Assembly: GCF_007164525.1 (NCBI RefSeq)
Contig: NZ_AP019791.1
Location: 2,095,501 to 2,159,500 of the forward strand
DNA from: Rubrobacter xylanophilus
GTDB lineage: Bacteria; Actinomycetota; Rubrobacteria; Rubrobacterales; Rubrobacteraceae
Reading direction: 5' to 3'
DNA: 64,000 bases
The stretch's first letter is position 1, and every line of letters begins with the position of its first letter. Below the pieces are notes generated by a model, which did no database searches, was not told the origin of the DNA, and saw only the letters and a list, made by a program, of their open reading frames with translations. The translations under genes were made by a program, and so were the position numbers. Shown here piece by piece: positions 1-8,538 of the stretch.

Positions 1-1
1 G

Positions 2-316
2 GAGCCCGGGGATGCGGCCGGGCGCAAGCTCCTCAGGAGCGTCTTCGTCAAGGGGATGACCGGCGCGATCATGGAGGCGCTCGAGGCCGGACGGGCTGCG
101 GGCTGCGAGGAGTGGCTGTGGGGCAACATCGTCTCCGAGCTCACGGGAGCGGACGAGGCGCTCGCCCGGAGGCTCGTGGAGGGGAGCTACAGACACGCCC
201 GGCGCCGTGCCGACGAGATGGCGGCGGCGGAGGAGCTCCTTAGGGAGCTGGGTGTTGAGCCGCGCATCACCGGGGCGGCGAAGGCCCGGCTGCGGGAGCT
301 CGCGGCGGAGAGCTAA
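2..316 (+). CDS. NAD(P)-binding dehydrogenase, DUF1932 C-terminal part (5' truncated)
   Basis: The frame is open from base 2, so the N-terminus lies outside the window. The visible 104 residues are an alanine- and glutamate-rich helical domain with a GRKLLRSVFVKGM segment and a conserved Trp pair (EEWLW). This resembles the DUF1932 domain that follows the Rossmann domain in 6-phosphogluconate or hydroxyisobutyrate dehydrogenase-like proteins. The Rossmann part and its glycine motif cannot be seen, so the substrate is unknown. The gene ends tail-to-tail with the ATPase gene on the other strand and the two stop codons share four bases. The family call is from the look of the domain only. Confidence 0.6.
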   Translation, partial: EPGDAAGRKLLRSVFVKGMTGAIMEALEAGRAAGCEEWLWGNIVSELTGADEALARRLVEGSYRHARRRADEMAAAEELLRELGVEPRITGAAKARLRELAAES

Positions 317-1023
317 ACCCCCAGGTACTGCTGCTGCACCTGCCGGTTGGAGAGGAGGGCCTCCGGGCTGCCCCGCCAGACTATCCGTCCCTTGTTCATC
401 ACCAGGACCTCGTCCGCCACGCTGCAGGCCAGCGAAACGTGCTGCTCGACCAGCAGGATGGAGAGCCCGGCCTCCTTCAGGCGGTGGATCGCCTCTCCGA
501 CCCGTTCGATGACCACCGGGGCGAGGCCCTCGGAGGGCTCGTCCATCAGCAGGAGGCGGGGGTTGGTCATCAGGGCCCGGGCTATGGCCAGCATCTGCTG
601 CTCCCCGCCGGAGAGCTGGTTCCCCATGTTGGAGGCCCGCTCGCGCAGCGCGGGGAACAGCTCGTAGACCCTGCTCAGATCCCAGGGGGGGTTCTCCCCG
701 TCGCCCGAGGGGCCGCCGCGGCTGGCGACGGTCAGGTTCTCCTCCACCGTGAGGGAGGGGAAGACGCGCCTCCCCTGCGGGACGAGCCCGATGCCCATCC
801 GGGCGATCCTGTGGGGCCGCTCGCCGGAGATCTCCCGGCCCATGAAGCGGATGCTCCCGCTGCGGAGCGGGACGAGCCCGGCGATGGAGTGGATGGTGGT
901 GGTCTTCCCGGCTCCGTTGCGCCCGAGGAGCACCGCGCAGCTTCTCTCCGGGACGGAGAAAGAGAGGCCCTGCAGGATGTGGCTCGTGCCGTAGTAGGTG
1001 TGGACTCCTTCCAGCTCAAGCAT
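313..1023 (-). CDS. livF: HAAT-family ABC transporter ATP-binding protein, LivF type
   Basis: This is a 236-residue cytoplasmic ATPase of the branched-chain amino acid (HAAT) uptake family. Walker A GRNGAGKTT is near residue 34, the signature LSGGEQQM near 138 and Walker B LLLMDEP near 158, followed by an H-loop histidine in VEQHVSLA. Length and motif order match LivF. The start overlaps the end of the LivG-type gene by eight bases, and the gene is the last of a five-gene transporter operon. The transported compound may not be an amino acid, because the operon is led by a LigM-like demethylase gene. Confidence 0.93.
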   Translation of the reverse strand: MLELEGVHTYYGTSHILQGLSFSVPERSCAVLLGRNGAGKTTTIHSIAGLVPLRSGSIRFMGREISGERPHRIARMGIGLVPQGRRVFPSLTVEENLTVASRGGPSGDGENPPWDLSRVYELFPALRERASNMGNQLSGGEQQMLAIARALMTNPRLLLMDEPSEGLAPVVIERVGEAIHRLKEAGLSILLVEQHVSLACSVADEVLVMNKGRIVWRGSPEALLSNRQVQQQYLGV

Positions 1024-1771
1024 GGGGCCTCGCTCCCCCGCTGAAGTAGATCTCCCTCACCTGCTCGTCGCCGCGCACCCGCTCCGGTGGGCCGCTCAGA
1101 AAGACTTCGCCGTGGTGCAGGACCGTGATGTGCTCGGCCACGGAGAAGACCACGTCCATGTCGTGCTCGATGATCAGGAGCGCCACGGAGCGGGGCAGGT
1201 TCTTTATCAAGGAGGCGGCGCGGGATGTCTCCACCGGGGACATCCCGGAGGTCGGCTCGTCCAGAAGCAGTATCCGCGGCCGCGAGGCCAGCGCGAGGAT
1301 GATCTCGAGCATCCTCTGCTCCCCGTAGGAGAGCTCGCCGACCTTCCGCTCACGGCGGGACCAGAGCCCCCACTCCTCCAAGAGCTCCCGCGTCTCCCGG
1401 CGCAGGTCCTCGTGCCAGGGGAGCGGCCGCCAGAGCCGGAACCGGTACGGCTTGCGCGCCAGGACTGCAAGGTGGAGGTTCTCCTCCACGGTGAGCCGGT
1501 CGAACAGGTTGGTCTTCTGGAAGGTGCAGGCCAGGCCCAGGGAGACCCGGGAGTGGACGGGCAGGTTCGTCACGTCCTTCCCGTCGAGGGTCACGGAACC
1601 GCTGTCGGCGGGGAGAAGGCCGGTTATGCACTTGAAGACCGTGGTCTTCCCCGCGCCGTTCGGGCCTATGATGACGTGCCGTTGCCCAGGCTGCACCGCG
1701 AACGAGACGTCGTTGAGCACCCGCAGCCCGTCGTAGGACTTGCCAAGCCCCTCCACCGCGAGCAGGCTCAC
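1016..1771 (-). CDS. livG: HAAT-family ABC transporter ATP-binding protein, LivG type
   Basis: This 251-residue second ATPase pairs with the LivF-type subunit. Walker A GPNGAGKTT lies near residue 37, the signature reads LSYGEQRM (Tyr in place of Gly, usual in LivG), and Walker B LLLDEPTSGM is near residue 170. An insertion between Walker A and the signature (ARKPYRFRLWRPLPW) is typical of LivG. It begins with GTG inside a GTGA overlap with the permease stop codon, which indicates translational coupling. Confidence 0.93.
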   Translation of the reverse strand: MSLLAVEGLGKSYDGLRVLNDVSFAVQPGQRHVIIGPNGAGKTTVFKCITGLLPADSGSVTLDGKDVTNLPVHSRVSLGLACTFQKTNLFDRLTVEENLHLAVLARKPYRFRLWRPLPWHEDLRRETRELLEEWGLWSRRERKVGELSYGEQRMLEIILALASRPRILLLDEPTSGMSPVETSRAASLIKNLPRSVALLIIEHDMDVVFSVAEHITVLHHGEVFLSGPPERVRGDEQVREIYFSGGARPHA

Positions 1772-2796
1772 GGCGTTCTCTCCCTGGCAGATTCGGCCGC
1801 CGGCTCCTCCGGAGCGGGCTCTTCCTCCTCATCGCGCCGCGGCGACCGGGAGGCGGAAAGCCGCCGCCACGCGGCCTGCAACAGGTGGACGATCCCGCCC
1901 CTCCCCAGGAGGACGAAGAAGATGAAGATCAGCCCCATGATAAACGCCCAGTACTCGGTGTAGAAGCTCACGTAGTTGCGCACGATGATGAAGAAGGCCG
2001 CTCCGACGGCCGGGCCCAGCAGGGTGCCGGTGCCGCCCACGATCACCATGATCAGAGCCTGCCCGGAGAACACCCAGCCGAGCAGGTCCGGGGTGACGTA
2101 CAGGTTGAAGTAGGAGTACAGGGCCCCGGCGAAGCCGGCGACGCCACCGGCGAGGGTGTAGACGAAGAGCTTGTAGGAGAAGGTGTTGTAGCCCAGGGCC
2201 TTCATCCGGAGCTCGTTCTCCATGATCCCCTTCACCACCCTCCCGGCGGGCGAGGAGACGAAGATCCTCAGCAGCACGTAGCACACGAGGAAGGCCCCGC
2301 CCATCAGGTAGTAGAGGCCGAGCTCGCCGGAGATCTCGCCGAACCCCAGGTCCGGTACGACCGCGACCCCCATCCCGTCGCTGCCGCCGGTCACGGACTC
2401 GGCCTGAAAGGCCACGGCGAAGAGAACCTGGGCGAAGGCCAGCGTGAGCATCAGGAAGTACGCCCCCGTGGACCGGAAGAAGAGCGCCCCCGAGACGCAG
2501 GCCAGCAGCGCCGCCACGGCCACCGCGGCGGCCACCAGCACGTAGGTGTTGGAGATACGCTCTCCCAGCAGCGCCACGGTGTAGGCCCCGGCCCCGAAGA
2601 AGGCCGCGTGCCCCAGGGAGACCAGCCCGGCGTAGCCGATGATCAGGCCCAGGCTCATGGCGAAGATGGCCATCACGTAGATCTCGGTGGCTATGCCGAT
2701 CCCGAAGCCGGGCAGCGCCAGCGGCAGGAGCAGGACCAGCAGCGCGAGGGCCGCCACGCCTGGCCAGGGAACCCGCCTGCCGGAGAGCCGCGTCAA
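1768..2796 (-). CDS. livM: HAAT-family ABC transporter permease, LivM type
   Basis: This is a polytopic inner-membrane permease of about 342 residues with roughly nine hydrophobic segments and the LivM motif GYAGLVSLGHAAFFGAGAY near the N-terminus. I place the start at the TTG that overlaps the stop of the upstream permease (TTGA at 2793-2796). The frame runs further upstream, but that part is arginine-rich and antisense to livH. The C-terminus is a charged tail rich in Glu and Arg. It should form the membrane channel with the LivH-type subunit. Confidence 0.9.
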   Translation of the reverse strand: MTRLSGRRVPWPGVAALALLVLLLPLALPGFGIGIATEIYVMAIFAMSLGLIIGYAGLVSLGHAAFFGAGAYTVALLGERISNTYVLVAAAVAVAALLACVSGALFFRSTGAYFLMLTLAFAQVLFAVAFQAESVTGGSDGMGVAVVPDLGFGEISGELGLYYLMGGAFLVCYVLLRIFVSSPAGRVVKGIMENELRMKALGYNTFSYKLFVYTLAGGVAGFAGALYSYFNLYVTPDLLGWVFSGQALIMVIVGGTGTLLGPAVGAAFFIIVRNYVSFYTEYWAFIMGLIFIFFVLLGRGGIVHLLQAAWRRLSASRSPRRDEEEEPAPEEPAAESARERTP

Positions 2797-3662
2797 GCCG
2801 CGGGGCTCCTTCCGAACAGGCCGGCCGGGCGGACCAGCAACACCCCGGCCATGAGCAGGAACACGATCACCAGCGACAGTGAGGGGAAGTAGGCCTGGCC
2901 GAAGATCTCGACCATCCCCACGAGGATCCCGCCGACGAACGCCCCCTTCCAGGTGCCGAGCCCTCCCAGGACGACCACGATCAGGGAGAGCACGAGGATC
3001 TCGAAGCCCATGTCCGGGTACATCCCGAGCACGGGTCCCCCGAGCACGCCTCCGAGCCCGGCGAGCGCCGCTCCGAAGGCGAAGACCCCGGTGAAGACGA
3101 GCGTCACGTTGATGCCCAGGGCGGCGACCATCTGGCGGTCGTCCACCCCCGCGCGGATGATCGCGCCGATGCGGGTGCGGGACTCCAGGTACCACAGCAG
3201 GACGGCCAGCAGACACCCCACCAGCACGACCACGAGCCGGTAGGCGGGGAAGGTGACGCCCCCCAGACTCACCGAGAAGTCCACCAGGGCGGGGGTGGGC
3301 AGGGACTGCAGCCTGTTGCCCCAGATCATCTTGATGATGTCCGCGATGATGAACGCGAGCCCGAAGGTCAGGAGCACCTGCCCCAGCTCGTCGCCGTAGG
3401 AGCGGAAAAGCAGGACCCGCTCGACGAACGTCCCCAGCACCGCCATGGCGAGCATGGCCACGACCAGCGCCACCAGGAAGTTCGCCCCGGCCCCGAGCAC
3501 CGAGAACGCCACGTAGGCCCCCACCACGAAGAAGACCCCGTGCGCCAGGTTGACGATCCCCATGAGCCCGAAGATCACCGAGAGCCCCACGGAGATCATG
3601 AAGAGCAGCATCCCGTAGGTGAGGCCCGCCAAGACCTGCACGGCCACCGCGGAGAGGTCCAC
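2793..3662 (-). CDS. livH: HAAT-family ABC transporter permease, LivH type
   Basis: This 289-residue permease has about eight hydrophobic segments and the LivH hallmark GLMGIVNLAHGVFFVVGAY near residues 33-51. GTG is the start, preceded by a strong purine-rich ribosome site (GGGAGGGAGG). It sits between the substrate-binding protein gene and the LivM-type gene with almost no spacing. The family carries branched-chain amino acids, amides, urea or aromatic acids, so sequence alone does not settle the substrate. Confidence 0.92.
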   Translation of the reverse strand: MDLSAVAVQVLAGLTYGMLLFMISVGLSVIFGLMGIVNLAHGVFFVVGAYVAFSVLGAGANFLVALVVAMLAMAVLGTFVERVLLFRSYGDELGQVLLTFGLAFIIADIIKMIWGNRLQSLPTPALVDFSVSLGGVTFPAYRLVVVLVGCLLAVLLWYLESRTRIGAIIRAGVDDRQMVAALGINVTLVFTGVFAFGAALAGLGGVLGGPVLGMYPDMGFEILVLSLIVVVLGGLGTWKGAFVGGILVGMVEIFGQAYFPSLSLVIVFLLMAGVLLVRPAGLFGRSPAA

Positions 3663-3680
3663 CGGCCGCCTCCCTCCCGC

Positions 3681-4928
3681 CTAGCCTCCGGTCGGGTTGT
3701 AGCCCTCGGGCGGCTCGGCGGGCATCCCCACGTCCTCTATGGTGTCGATTATCCTGACGTCCATGCTCCCGCCCTCCCGGACGTTCTCCCCGACGTAGTA
3801 GTTCTGGACCGGGTTGTTGGTCTCGGGGTCTATGGTGAAGGAGCCGCGCGGGCTGTCGATCGAGATGCCCCGGAGCACCTCGATCAGGGCGTCCGGCTCG
3901 GTGCCGCCCGCCTCCTCGACGGCCCTGGCGATGACGTTTCCGGTATCGTAGCCCTGACAGGCTATGGTGTCGGGGGACTGGTCGTACTCGTTGCGGTACG
4001 CCTCCACGAAGCGCTGGTTGGTCTCGTTCTCCAGGTTTGGATAGTAGAACGAGACCGCCATCACGCCCTCCGCCGCCTCCCCGGCCGGGTCGGTCACGGT
4101 CGGGCTGGCCAGCTGGTCGTGGCCTATGAGCGGGATCTCCCCCTTGAGCCCGAAGCTGTCGTACTGCTGGATGAAGCGGATGGCGTCGGTGCCCGAGAGG
4201 AAGCTGAAGACCACCTCGGGTTCGGCCCTGCGTATGTTGGTGAGGTAGGTGGCGAAGTCCGCGGTCCCGGGGGCCGAGAAGGCGCTCCCCACGACCTCAC
4301 CGCCGGCCTCCTGGTAGGCGAGCCTGAAGGCCTCTATGACCTCGTAGCCCGCCACGTAGTCCATCCCGATGGCGAAGGCGCGCTTGCCTATGTTCTCGAA
4401 GATGTAGGGCGCACCCGCAGCGCCGAGCTGGTAGTTGGACTGGGAGACCCGGTAGGAGTAGTCGCTCTTCTGCCCCCACGAGAGGTCGTTGGCCGCCGCG
4501 TTGGAGTTGATGAGGATGATGCGGTCCCGCTGCAGCCGGTTGGCGAGCGCGAGCGCCTCGGTGGAGATGACGGGCCCCATGAGGAAGTCCACGGCGTTCT
4601 GGCCGGTGAGCTGCCGGTAGACGCGCAGCGCGACCTGCGGATCGCCCTCGCTGTCCTCGTAGCGGACTTCCACCTCGCGGCCCCCGATCTGGTTGTCGTT
4701 GAGCCGGAGGAAGGTCTCCATCCCGTTGCGGATGCTCTCCCCAAGGGTGGCGTACGGACCGGAGAGGGTGAGCAGCGCCCCTATCCTGATGGGCCCGCTC
4801 TCCCCCCCTCCCTGACCTCCGCCACCACCCCCACCGCAGCCGGCGACGCCGAGCATCATCGCCCCGGCGAGCCCGCCCCCGGCGAGCTTGAGGAAGTCGC
4901 GCCGCCCGATCTTTCTGCTGTACCCCAC
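3681..4928 (-). CDS. Tat-exported lipoprotein, HAAT substrate-binding protein
   Basis: This 415-residue periplasmic-binding-protein type I (LivJ-like) protein supplies the ABC transporter encoded downstream. A twin-arginine motif (RRDFLK, residues 9-14) precedes a hydrophobic stretch and the lipobox VAGC with Cys31, then a glycine-rich linker. It is therefore probably folded before export and anchored by lipid. The mature part has the family's IRIGALLTLSGPYATLG start and an extended GRDVEVRYED-like strand (here GREVEVRYED). I chose GTG 4928 because AAGGAGGAG lies three bases upstream; the longer frame has no such site. The ligand is unknown. Confidence 0.9.
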   Translation of the reverse strand: MGYSRKIGRRDFLKLAGGGLAGAMMLGVAGCGGGGGGGQGGGESGPIRIGALLTLSGPYATLGESIRNGMETFLRLNDNQIGGREVEVRYEDSEGDPQVALRVYRQLTGQNAVDFLMGPVISTEALALANRLQRDRIILINSNAAANDLSWGQKSDYSYRVSQSNYQLGAAGAPYIFENIGKRAFAIGMDYVAGYEVIEAFRLAYQEAGGEVVGSAFSAPGTADFATYLTNIRRAEPEVVFSFLSGTDAIRFIQQYDSFGLKGEIPLIGHDQLASPTVTDPAGEAAEGVMAVSFYYPNLENETNQRFVEAYRNEYDQSPDTIACQGYDTGNVIARAVEEAGGTEPDALIEVLRGISIDSPRGSFTIDPETNNPVQNYYVGENVREGGSMDVRIIDTIEDVGMPAEPPEGYNPTGG

Positions 4929-4954
4929 GAACTCCTCCTTTCCCCGTCTTCTCC

Positions 4955-6346
4955 CTAGGCCCCCCGGTAGGCGGTGCGGGCGAACTCCACCAGCGGAGCG
5001 GGCTGCACGGTGGCCCTTATCTCCACCTGCCGGTGCTCCTCGACCTGCGGTTTGGAGCTGTTGGGCTCCTCGCCCCACAAGAGCACCACCTCGCTGCCGG
5101 GCTCGGCGACCTCCTCGTCCACCACCGCCAAGGACAGCATCGACCGCTCGTTGTGGCTGTAGCCGCAGTAGGTGGAGATCCCGACGGTCCTATCCCCGCT
5201 GAGCACCCGGTCGTACTGGTGCATCGCATACCAGGAAGAGGGGAGGTCTATGTACTTGGCGGGGAGCCCCTCCCGCTCGAAGAGGGAGGCGAAGACCTCC
5301 TTTACGTCCTCCCCCTCCCACACCAGCGTCACCTTCCTGCGGTGCGGCCCCTCGGCCATCTCCTCCAGCGCCTCCCGACCCACAAAGTCGTGGTCGAACT
5401 TCACGAAGCGCCCGTAGCCGAGCTCGTAGGGGGTGAGGTAGTAGTCCTCTATCCTCTCCGAGTAGAAGCTCCCGCCGAGGGAAGCCATGGCCTCATAACC
5501 GTTTGCGGGGAGCCACTCCCTGTAGGGCTTCATCTCATCCCCGGTGTAGATGGCGGGCAGCGGGCAGGGGATCCAGCCGGACTCCGTGGTCGCCGTCTGG
5601 TAGGCGAGGGCCCCGACCTGCCTGAGGCCGTGGTTTTTCCCGACCTCGAGGATCCTGCCCACCACCTCCTCCCGCTCCTCCCAGGGACCGGAGAGCTCGT
5701 AGCCGGGCCTGCCGGCCATCCCGTGCCTGAGCGCCCGCACCCTACACCCCCCGATGCGCACGTCGGCGGTGTTGAAGAACTTGACCTCCGGCAGCTCCCC
5801 CTCCACCACCTCCTGCATGAGGGAGAGCGCCTGGGGGCCCTGAACCTGGTAGCGGTAGACCTTCGGCGGCCCCTGCCTCACCGCCGAGTTCTCGTCGACC
5901 TCGAACGCCACGTCGTGGCCGCCGACCTCCGCCCGGTACCGCACCCAGTTGAGCACCGCCGGACGCCCCACGAGATCCAGCCTGTTCTCCTCCAGGTAGT
6001 AGAGGATCACATCGCCTATGACGTAGCCGTCGGGGTTGCAGGCCACAAACTGCTTGGCCTTGTCGGGAGCGAAGCCCTCGAAGCTGTTGACCCCCAAAGA
6101 AGAGAGCAGCTCCACCGCATCGGGCCCCTCCACGTAGAGGTCGGTCATGTGGTGGGACTGGTCCAGCAGCGCACAGCCCTCCCGCCACGCCCGCTGCTCG
6201 TCCCGCCAGTTGCTGAACTCCGCCGGAACCACCGGAAACGGCCGCCGCCCGGCCTGAGAGTTGTACAACAACGCCACCGGACTCCCCGCCCGCGAGATCG
6301 CCTCCTCCAGACTCCCCCTGCCATCGCTGCTCCAGCCCGTAGCCAC
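4955..6346 (-). CDS. GcvT-fold tetrahydrofolate-dependent methyltransferase/demethylase, LigM-like
   Basis: This protein of about 463 residues has the aminomethyltransferase (GcvT) fold. It has the early segment LLDQSHHMTDLYVEGPDA, the DKAKQFVACNPDGYVIGD region, and a C-terminal GcvT barrel with the VGISTYCGYSHNERSMLSLA stretch. It is about 100 residues longer than ordinary GcvT or DmdA and close in length to the tetrahydrofolate-dependent O-demethylases LigM and DesA. The family moves a methyl group from an aryl ether or an amine to tetrahydrofolate in the cytoplasm. GTG 6346 is preferred because AGGAGGAGG precedes it; an upstream TTG at 6382 has no such site. It heads the transporter operon, suggesting its substrate is what that system imports. 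The exact substrate is inference. Confidence 0.75.
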   Translation of the reverse strand: MATGWSSDGRGSLEEAISRAGSPVALLYNSQAGRRPFPVVPAEFSNWRDEQRAWREGCALLDQSHHMTDLYVEGPDAVELLSSLGVNSFEGFAPDKAKQFVACNPDGYVIGDVILYYLEENRLDLVGRPAVLNWVRYRAEVGGHDVAFEVDENSAVRQGPPKVYRYQVQGPQALSLMQEVVEGELPEVKFFNTADVRIGGCRVRALRHGMAGRPGYELSGPWEEREEVVGRILEVGKNHGLRQVGALAYQTATTESGWIPCPLPAIYTGDEMKPYREWLPANGYEAMASLGGSFYSERIEDYYLTPYELGYGRFVKFDHDFVGREALEEMAEGPHRRKVTLVWEGEDVKEVFASLFEREGLPAKYIDLPSSWYAMHQYDRVLSGDRTVGISTYCGYSHNERSMLSLAVVDEEVAEPGSEVVLLWGEEPNSSKPQVEEHRQVEIRATVQPAPLVEFARTAYRGA

Positions 6347-6396
6347 CCCCGATAAACCTCCTCCTGCTCGACTCTTCCACAATGCCGCCGCAGGTA

Positions 6397-6426
6397 AGTC
6401 TAGAGCACCTCCAACAATATTGTCAA
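6397..6426 (-). promoter_or_regulatory. Promoter of the LigM-like/transporter operon with embedded operator
   Basis: On the minus strand TTGACA (6426-6421) and TAGACT (6402-6397) are separated by 18 bases and lie about 50 bases before the GTG start. The -35 box is part of the inverted repeat ATTGT-TG-ACAAT (6419-6430), which overlaps a second palindrome, ACAATATTGT (6414-6423). TTGT/ACAA arms are typical of GntR-family operators, so a repressor that blocks the -35 box is likely. No regulator gene is adjacent. Confidence 0.6.
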
Positions 6427-6471
6427 CAATTTTGATGACCTCGAAACCGGCTCTGGGAGCCAGAATTCTGC

Positions 6472-6500
6472 GGGGCCGGAGAGCCTCCCTCTCCGGCCCC
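6472..6500 (-). terminator. GC-rich hairpin after the ferredoxin gene
   Basis: A 12-bp perfect stem (GGGGCCGGAGAG with its complement) and a 5-base loop lie 28 bases past the ferredoxin stop codon. There is no U-tract, so it may terminate inefficiently or mainly protect the 3' end. It separates the ferredoxin transcript from the promoter of the next operon. Confidence 0.55.
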
Positions 6501-6527
6501 GGGTGTTTCGGTGGGGTGTGGTGTGGA

Positions 6528-6896
6528 TCAGGAGCCCGGTTTTTCGACCCACTCGGGTTCGGGTGTGATCTCCGGCTTCGGTTTGGGGCCGGGGCCGTCG
6601 AGTCCGGTGGAGGAGACGGTCATGAGCACCCGGACCTTCATGTCGTGGTCGCAGAGCACCTGGCAGGAGAGCCGCACCTGACCGAGGAGGTTGCGCTTCT
6701 TCAGGACCTCGAGCTCGGCTTTGGTCATCTTCTCAGGCTCGCCCTCCAGAAACTCGACCCGGCAGGTCGTGCACTTGGCGTAGGAGCCGCAGCGGTGCAG
6801 GATGTCCACCCCCGCGTCCTCCTCTATGGCCAGGACGAGCCGCTTGCCCTCCTCGACGTCGAAGACCCCCGCTCCCTCGACCTCCAGCCTGGGCAT
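6528..6896 (-). CDS. [2Fe-2S] ferredoxin
   Basis: This 122-residue small electron carrier has a plant-type cluster site: Cys36, Cys42 and Cys45 (C-x5-C-x2-C), with a distal Cys78 and an extra Cys82. The start is ATG 6896, set by GGAGGAGG five bases upstream. The C-terminal 25 residues are Pro- and Glu-rich and probably disordered. It lies directly upstream of the LigM-like operon but has its own hairpin terminator, so it is a separate unit. Its partner oxidoreductase is not in the window. Confidence 0.88.
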   Translation of the reverse strand: MPRLEVEGAGVFDVEEGKRLVLAIEEDAGVDILHRCGSYAKCTTCRVEFLEGEPEKMTKAELEVLKKRNLLGQVRLSCQVLCDHDMKVRVLMTVSSTGLDGPGPKPKPEITPEPEWVEKPGS

Positions 6897-7075
6897 CAAT
6901 ACCTCCTCCGTGTTGCAAAGCCCTCCAGAAACTGAGACAAACATAGCTTACCGCACCGCAAGCGTCGAAGATGAGAACTTTCTAATCCCGCTATAACCCT
7001 TCCTTAACCCCGCCGGGCGAAGATATATTTCGCGTCAGAAGCGGCTCGAGAGTACAGAGGAGAGAGAAGGACCCT

Positions 7076-7636
7076 TTGCGTACCGCCCTGATCACGGCGC
7101 TCCTCGCTCCCACGCTGCTCTTCGCCGGGTTCGCGGTCGGCTGGGTAATGGCCGGCGACGGCTGGGAGCTCACCCGCGGAGAGGAGCGCCGGGAGGCCTC
7201 CACCCCGCCACCCCCGCCGGCGACGAGCCCGGAGCTCCCGGCCCGGGACGTGAGCGGAGCGGACATTGCCGGTCTGCCCCGCTATCCGGGCTCCGTGAGG
7301 GTGGCGTACGTGAGGGAGTCCCAGGGAGAGCTGGTATGGACCGAGGTCGAGTACCTCACGGACGCCCGCCTGGAGTCGGTGCGCGAGTTCTACCGGGACG
7401 TCTTCAGGACCCAGGGTTGGACGGTCGGCGATGTGGGATTCTCGCAGGGGGCCTGGGTCTACTTCGTCATGGACGGGAAGCGTGAGGTGATCCTCGAGCT
7501 GCAGCCGCGCGGGGGGCTGGTGGAGGTGGACATGGAGATGACGGAACCTGCCCCGCGAACGGCCCGCCAGGAGGCGTCCCCCACGCCCGACGACGCCGAC
7601 GACGACGTCGACGACGCCGGGGCAGAAGAAGACTAG
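7076..7636 (+). CDS. Hypothetical membrane-anchored protein with acidic tail
   Basis: I do not recognise the family. The 186-residue protein starts at TTG 7076, after a purine-rich AGAGAGAAGGA. One hydrophobic segment (residues 4-26, signal anchor) is followed by a Pro-rich linker and a globular part of about 100 residues (LPRYPGSVRVAYVRE to VEVDMEM). The tail is strongly acidic with Asp repeats. It is probably displayed outside the membrane. Its stop codon interlocks with that of the convergent exporter gene. Confidence 0.6.
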   Translation: MRTALITALLAPTLLFAGFAVGWVMAGDGWELTRGEERREASTPPPPPATSPELPARDVSGADIAGLPRYPGSVRVAYVRESQGELVWTEVEYLTDARLESVREFYRDVFRTQGWTVGDVGFSQGAWVYFVMDGKREVILELQPRGGLVEVDMEMTEPAPRTARQEASPTPDDADDDVDDAGAEED

Positions 7637-8538
7637 CTTCCCTCCCTCCGACCCGCGGTGAGGGCCAGCCCACCCAGCAGCAACGCGGCTCCGAAGAGCG
7701 AGACCGCGCCCGGCCGCTCGCCGAGGACGACGATCCCGAGCAGCCCGGCGGTGAGCGGTTCGGCCAGGGACAGCGTAGCAGCAGTCGAGACTGGCACCGC
7801 CGAGAGGCCGCGGGCAAACAGCAGGTATGCGGCGGCGGTGGCGACGAGCCCCAGCTCCAGGGCGACCACCATCCCGCGGGGCTCAGCCAGCCAGTCCGGG
7901 GGCGAGAGCACCAGCACCGGGGACAGCAGCAGCGCCCCGAACCCGAAGGCCACGCCCATCACCGCCGTGTAGGGCAGCCTCTCCAGCAGCTCTTTCGTCG
8001 CCGTGGCGTACACCCCGTACGAGATGCCTGCTCCGAGCGCGAGCAGCACGCCTCCGGCCTCCACGCTCACGTTTCCCCCACCGCCGACCAGCAGGGCGCA
8101 GCCGGTCACGGCCAGCGCGGTGGCCGCGGCCCACCGGAGCCCCGGACGTTCGCCCCTGAAGACGAAACCCAGTATCCCCGCCGCCACCGGCGCGCTGCCT
8201 ATGGCGACTATCGTTCCCAGTGCCACCCCGGTCTGCAGGACCCCGGCGAAGAACAGCGGCTGGTAGCAGGCTATCCCGCAGGCGGCCACCGCCACCGGGA
8301 GCGGCGGCCAGCGGTGCCCGGAGAGCTCCCCCCGCAGGGCCGCCACCGCGAGCAGGGCGAGACCCCCGACGACGATCCTGACGGCCCCCACGGAGAGCGG
8401 GTCCGCTCCGGCCGGGGCGAAGGCCTGCGCCGTCCCGGTAGTCCCCCAGAGCACCGCGCCGGCGAGGATCAGGAAGCCGCCGGTTCTTCCGGAGGGCGTT
8501 GCCGCTCCCGGCTTCGGCCCGGCGGCGAAGGCTACCAC
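7633..8538 (-). CDS. DMT-superfamily exporter, EamA type
   Basis: This 301-residue inner-membrane protein has two EamA repeats of about five hydrophobic segments each, with typical signatures LWGTTGTAQAFAP near the start and a second-half GISYGVYATATKELLERLP. I set the start at GTG 8538, which overlaps the stop of the oxidase gene; upstream residues in this frame are antisense to that gene. The family exports amino acids, metabolites or drugs. Coupling to an amino-acid-oxidase-like gene suggests export of an amine or amino acid, which is inference. Confidence 0.82.
   Translation of the reverse strand: MVAFAAGPKPGAATPSGRTGGFLILAGAVLWGTTGTAQAFAPAGADPLSVGAVRIVVGGLALLAVAALRGELSGHRWPPLPVAVAACGIACYQPLFFAGVLQTGVALGTIVAIGSAPVAAGILGFVFRGERPGLRWAAATALAVTGCALLVGGGGNVSVEAGGVLLALGAGISYGVYATATKELLERLPYTAVMGVAFGFGALLLSPVLVLSPPDWLAEPRGMVVALELGLVATAAAYLLFARGLSAVPVSTAATLSLAEPLTAGLLGIVVLGERPGAVSLFGAALLLGGLALTAGRREGS

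Noticed and set aside
7560-7625. GAC/GCC-rich tandem repeats at the end of the hypothetical protein gene.
   Set aside because: The repeats encode an acidic tail and are too irregular for a CRISPR or intergenic repeat array.
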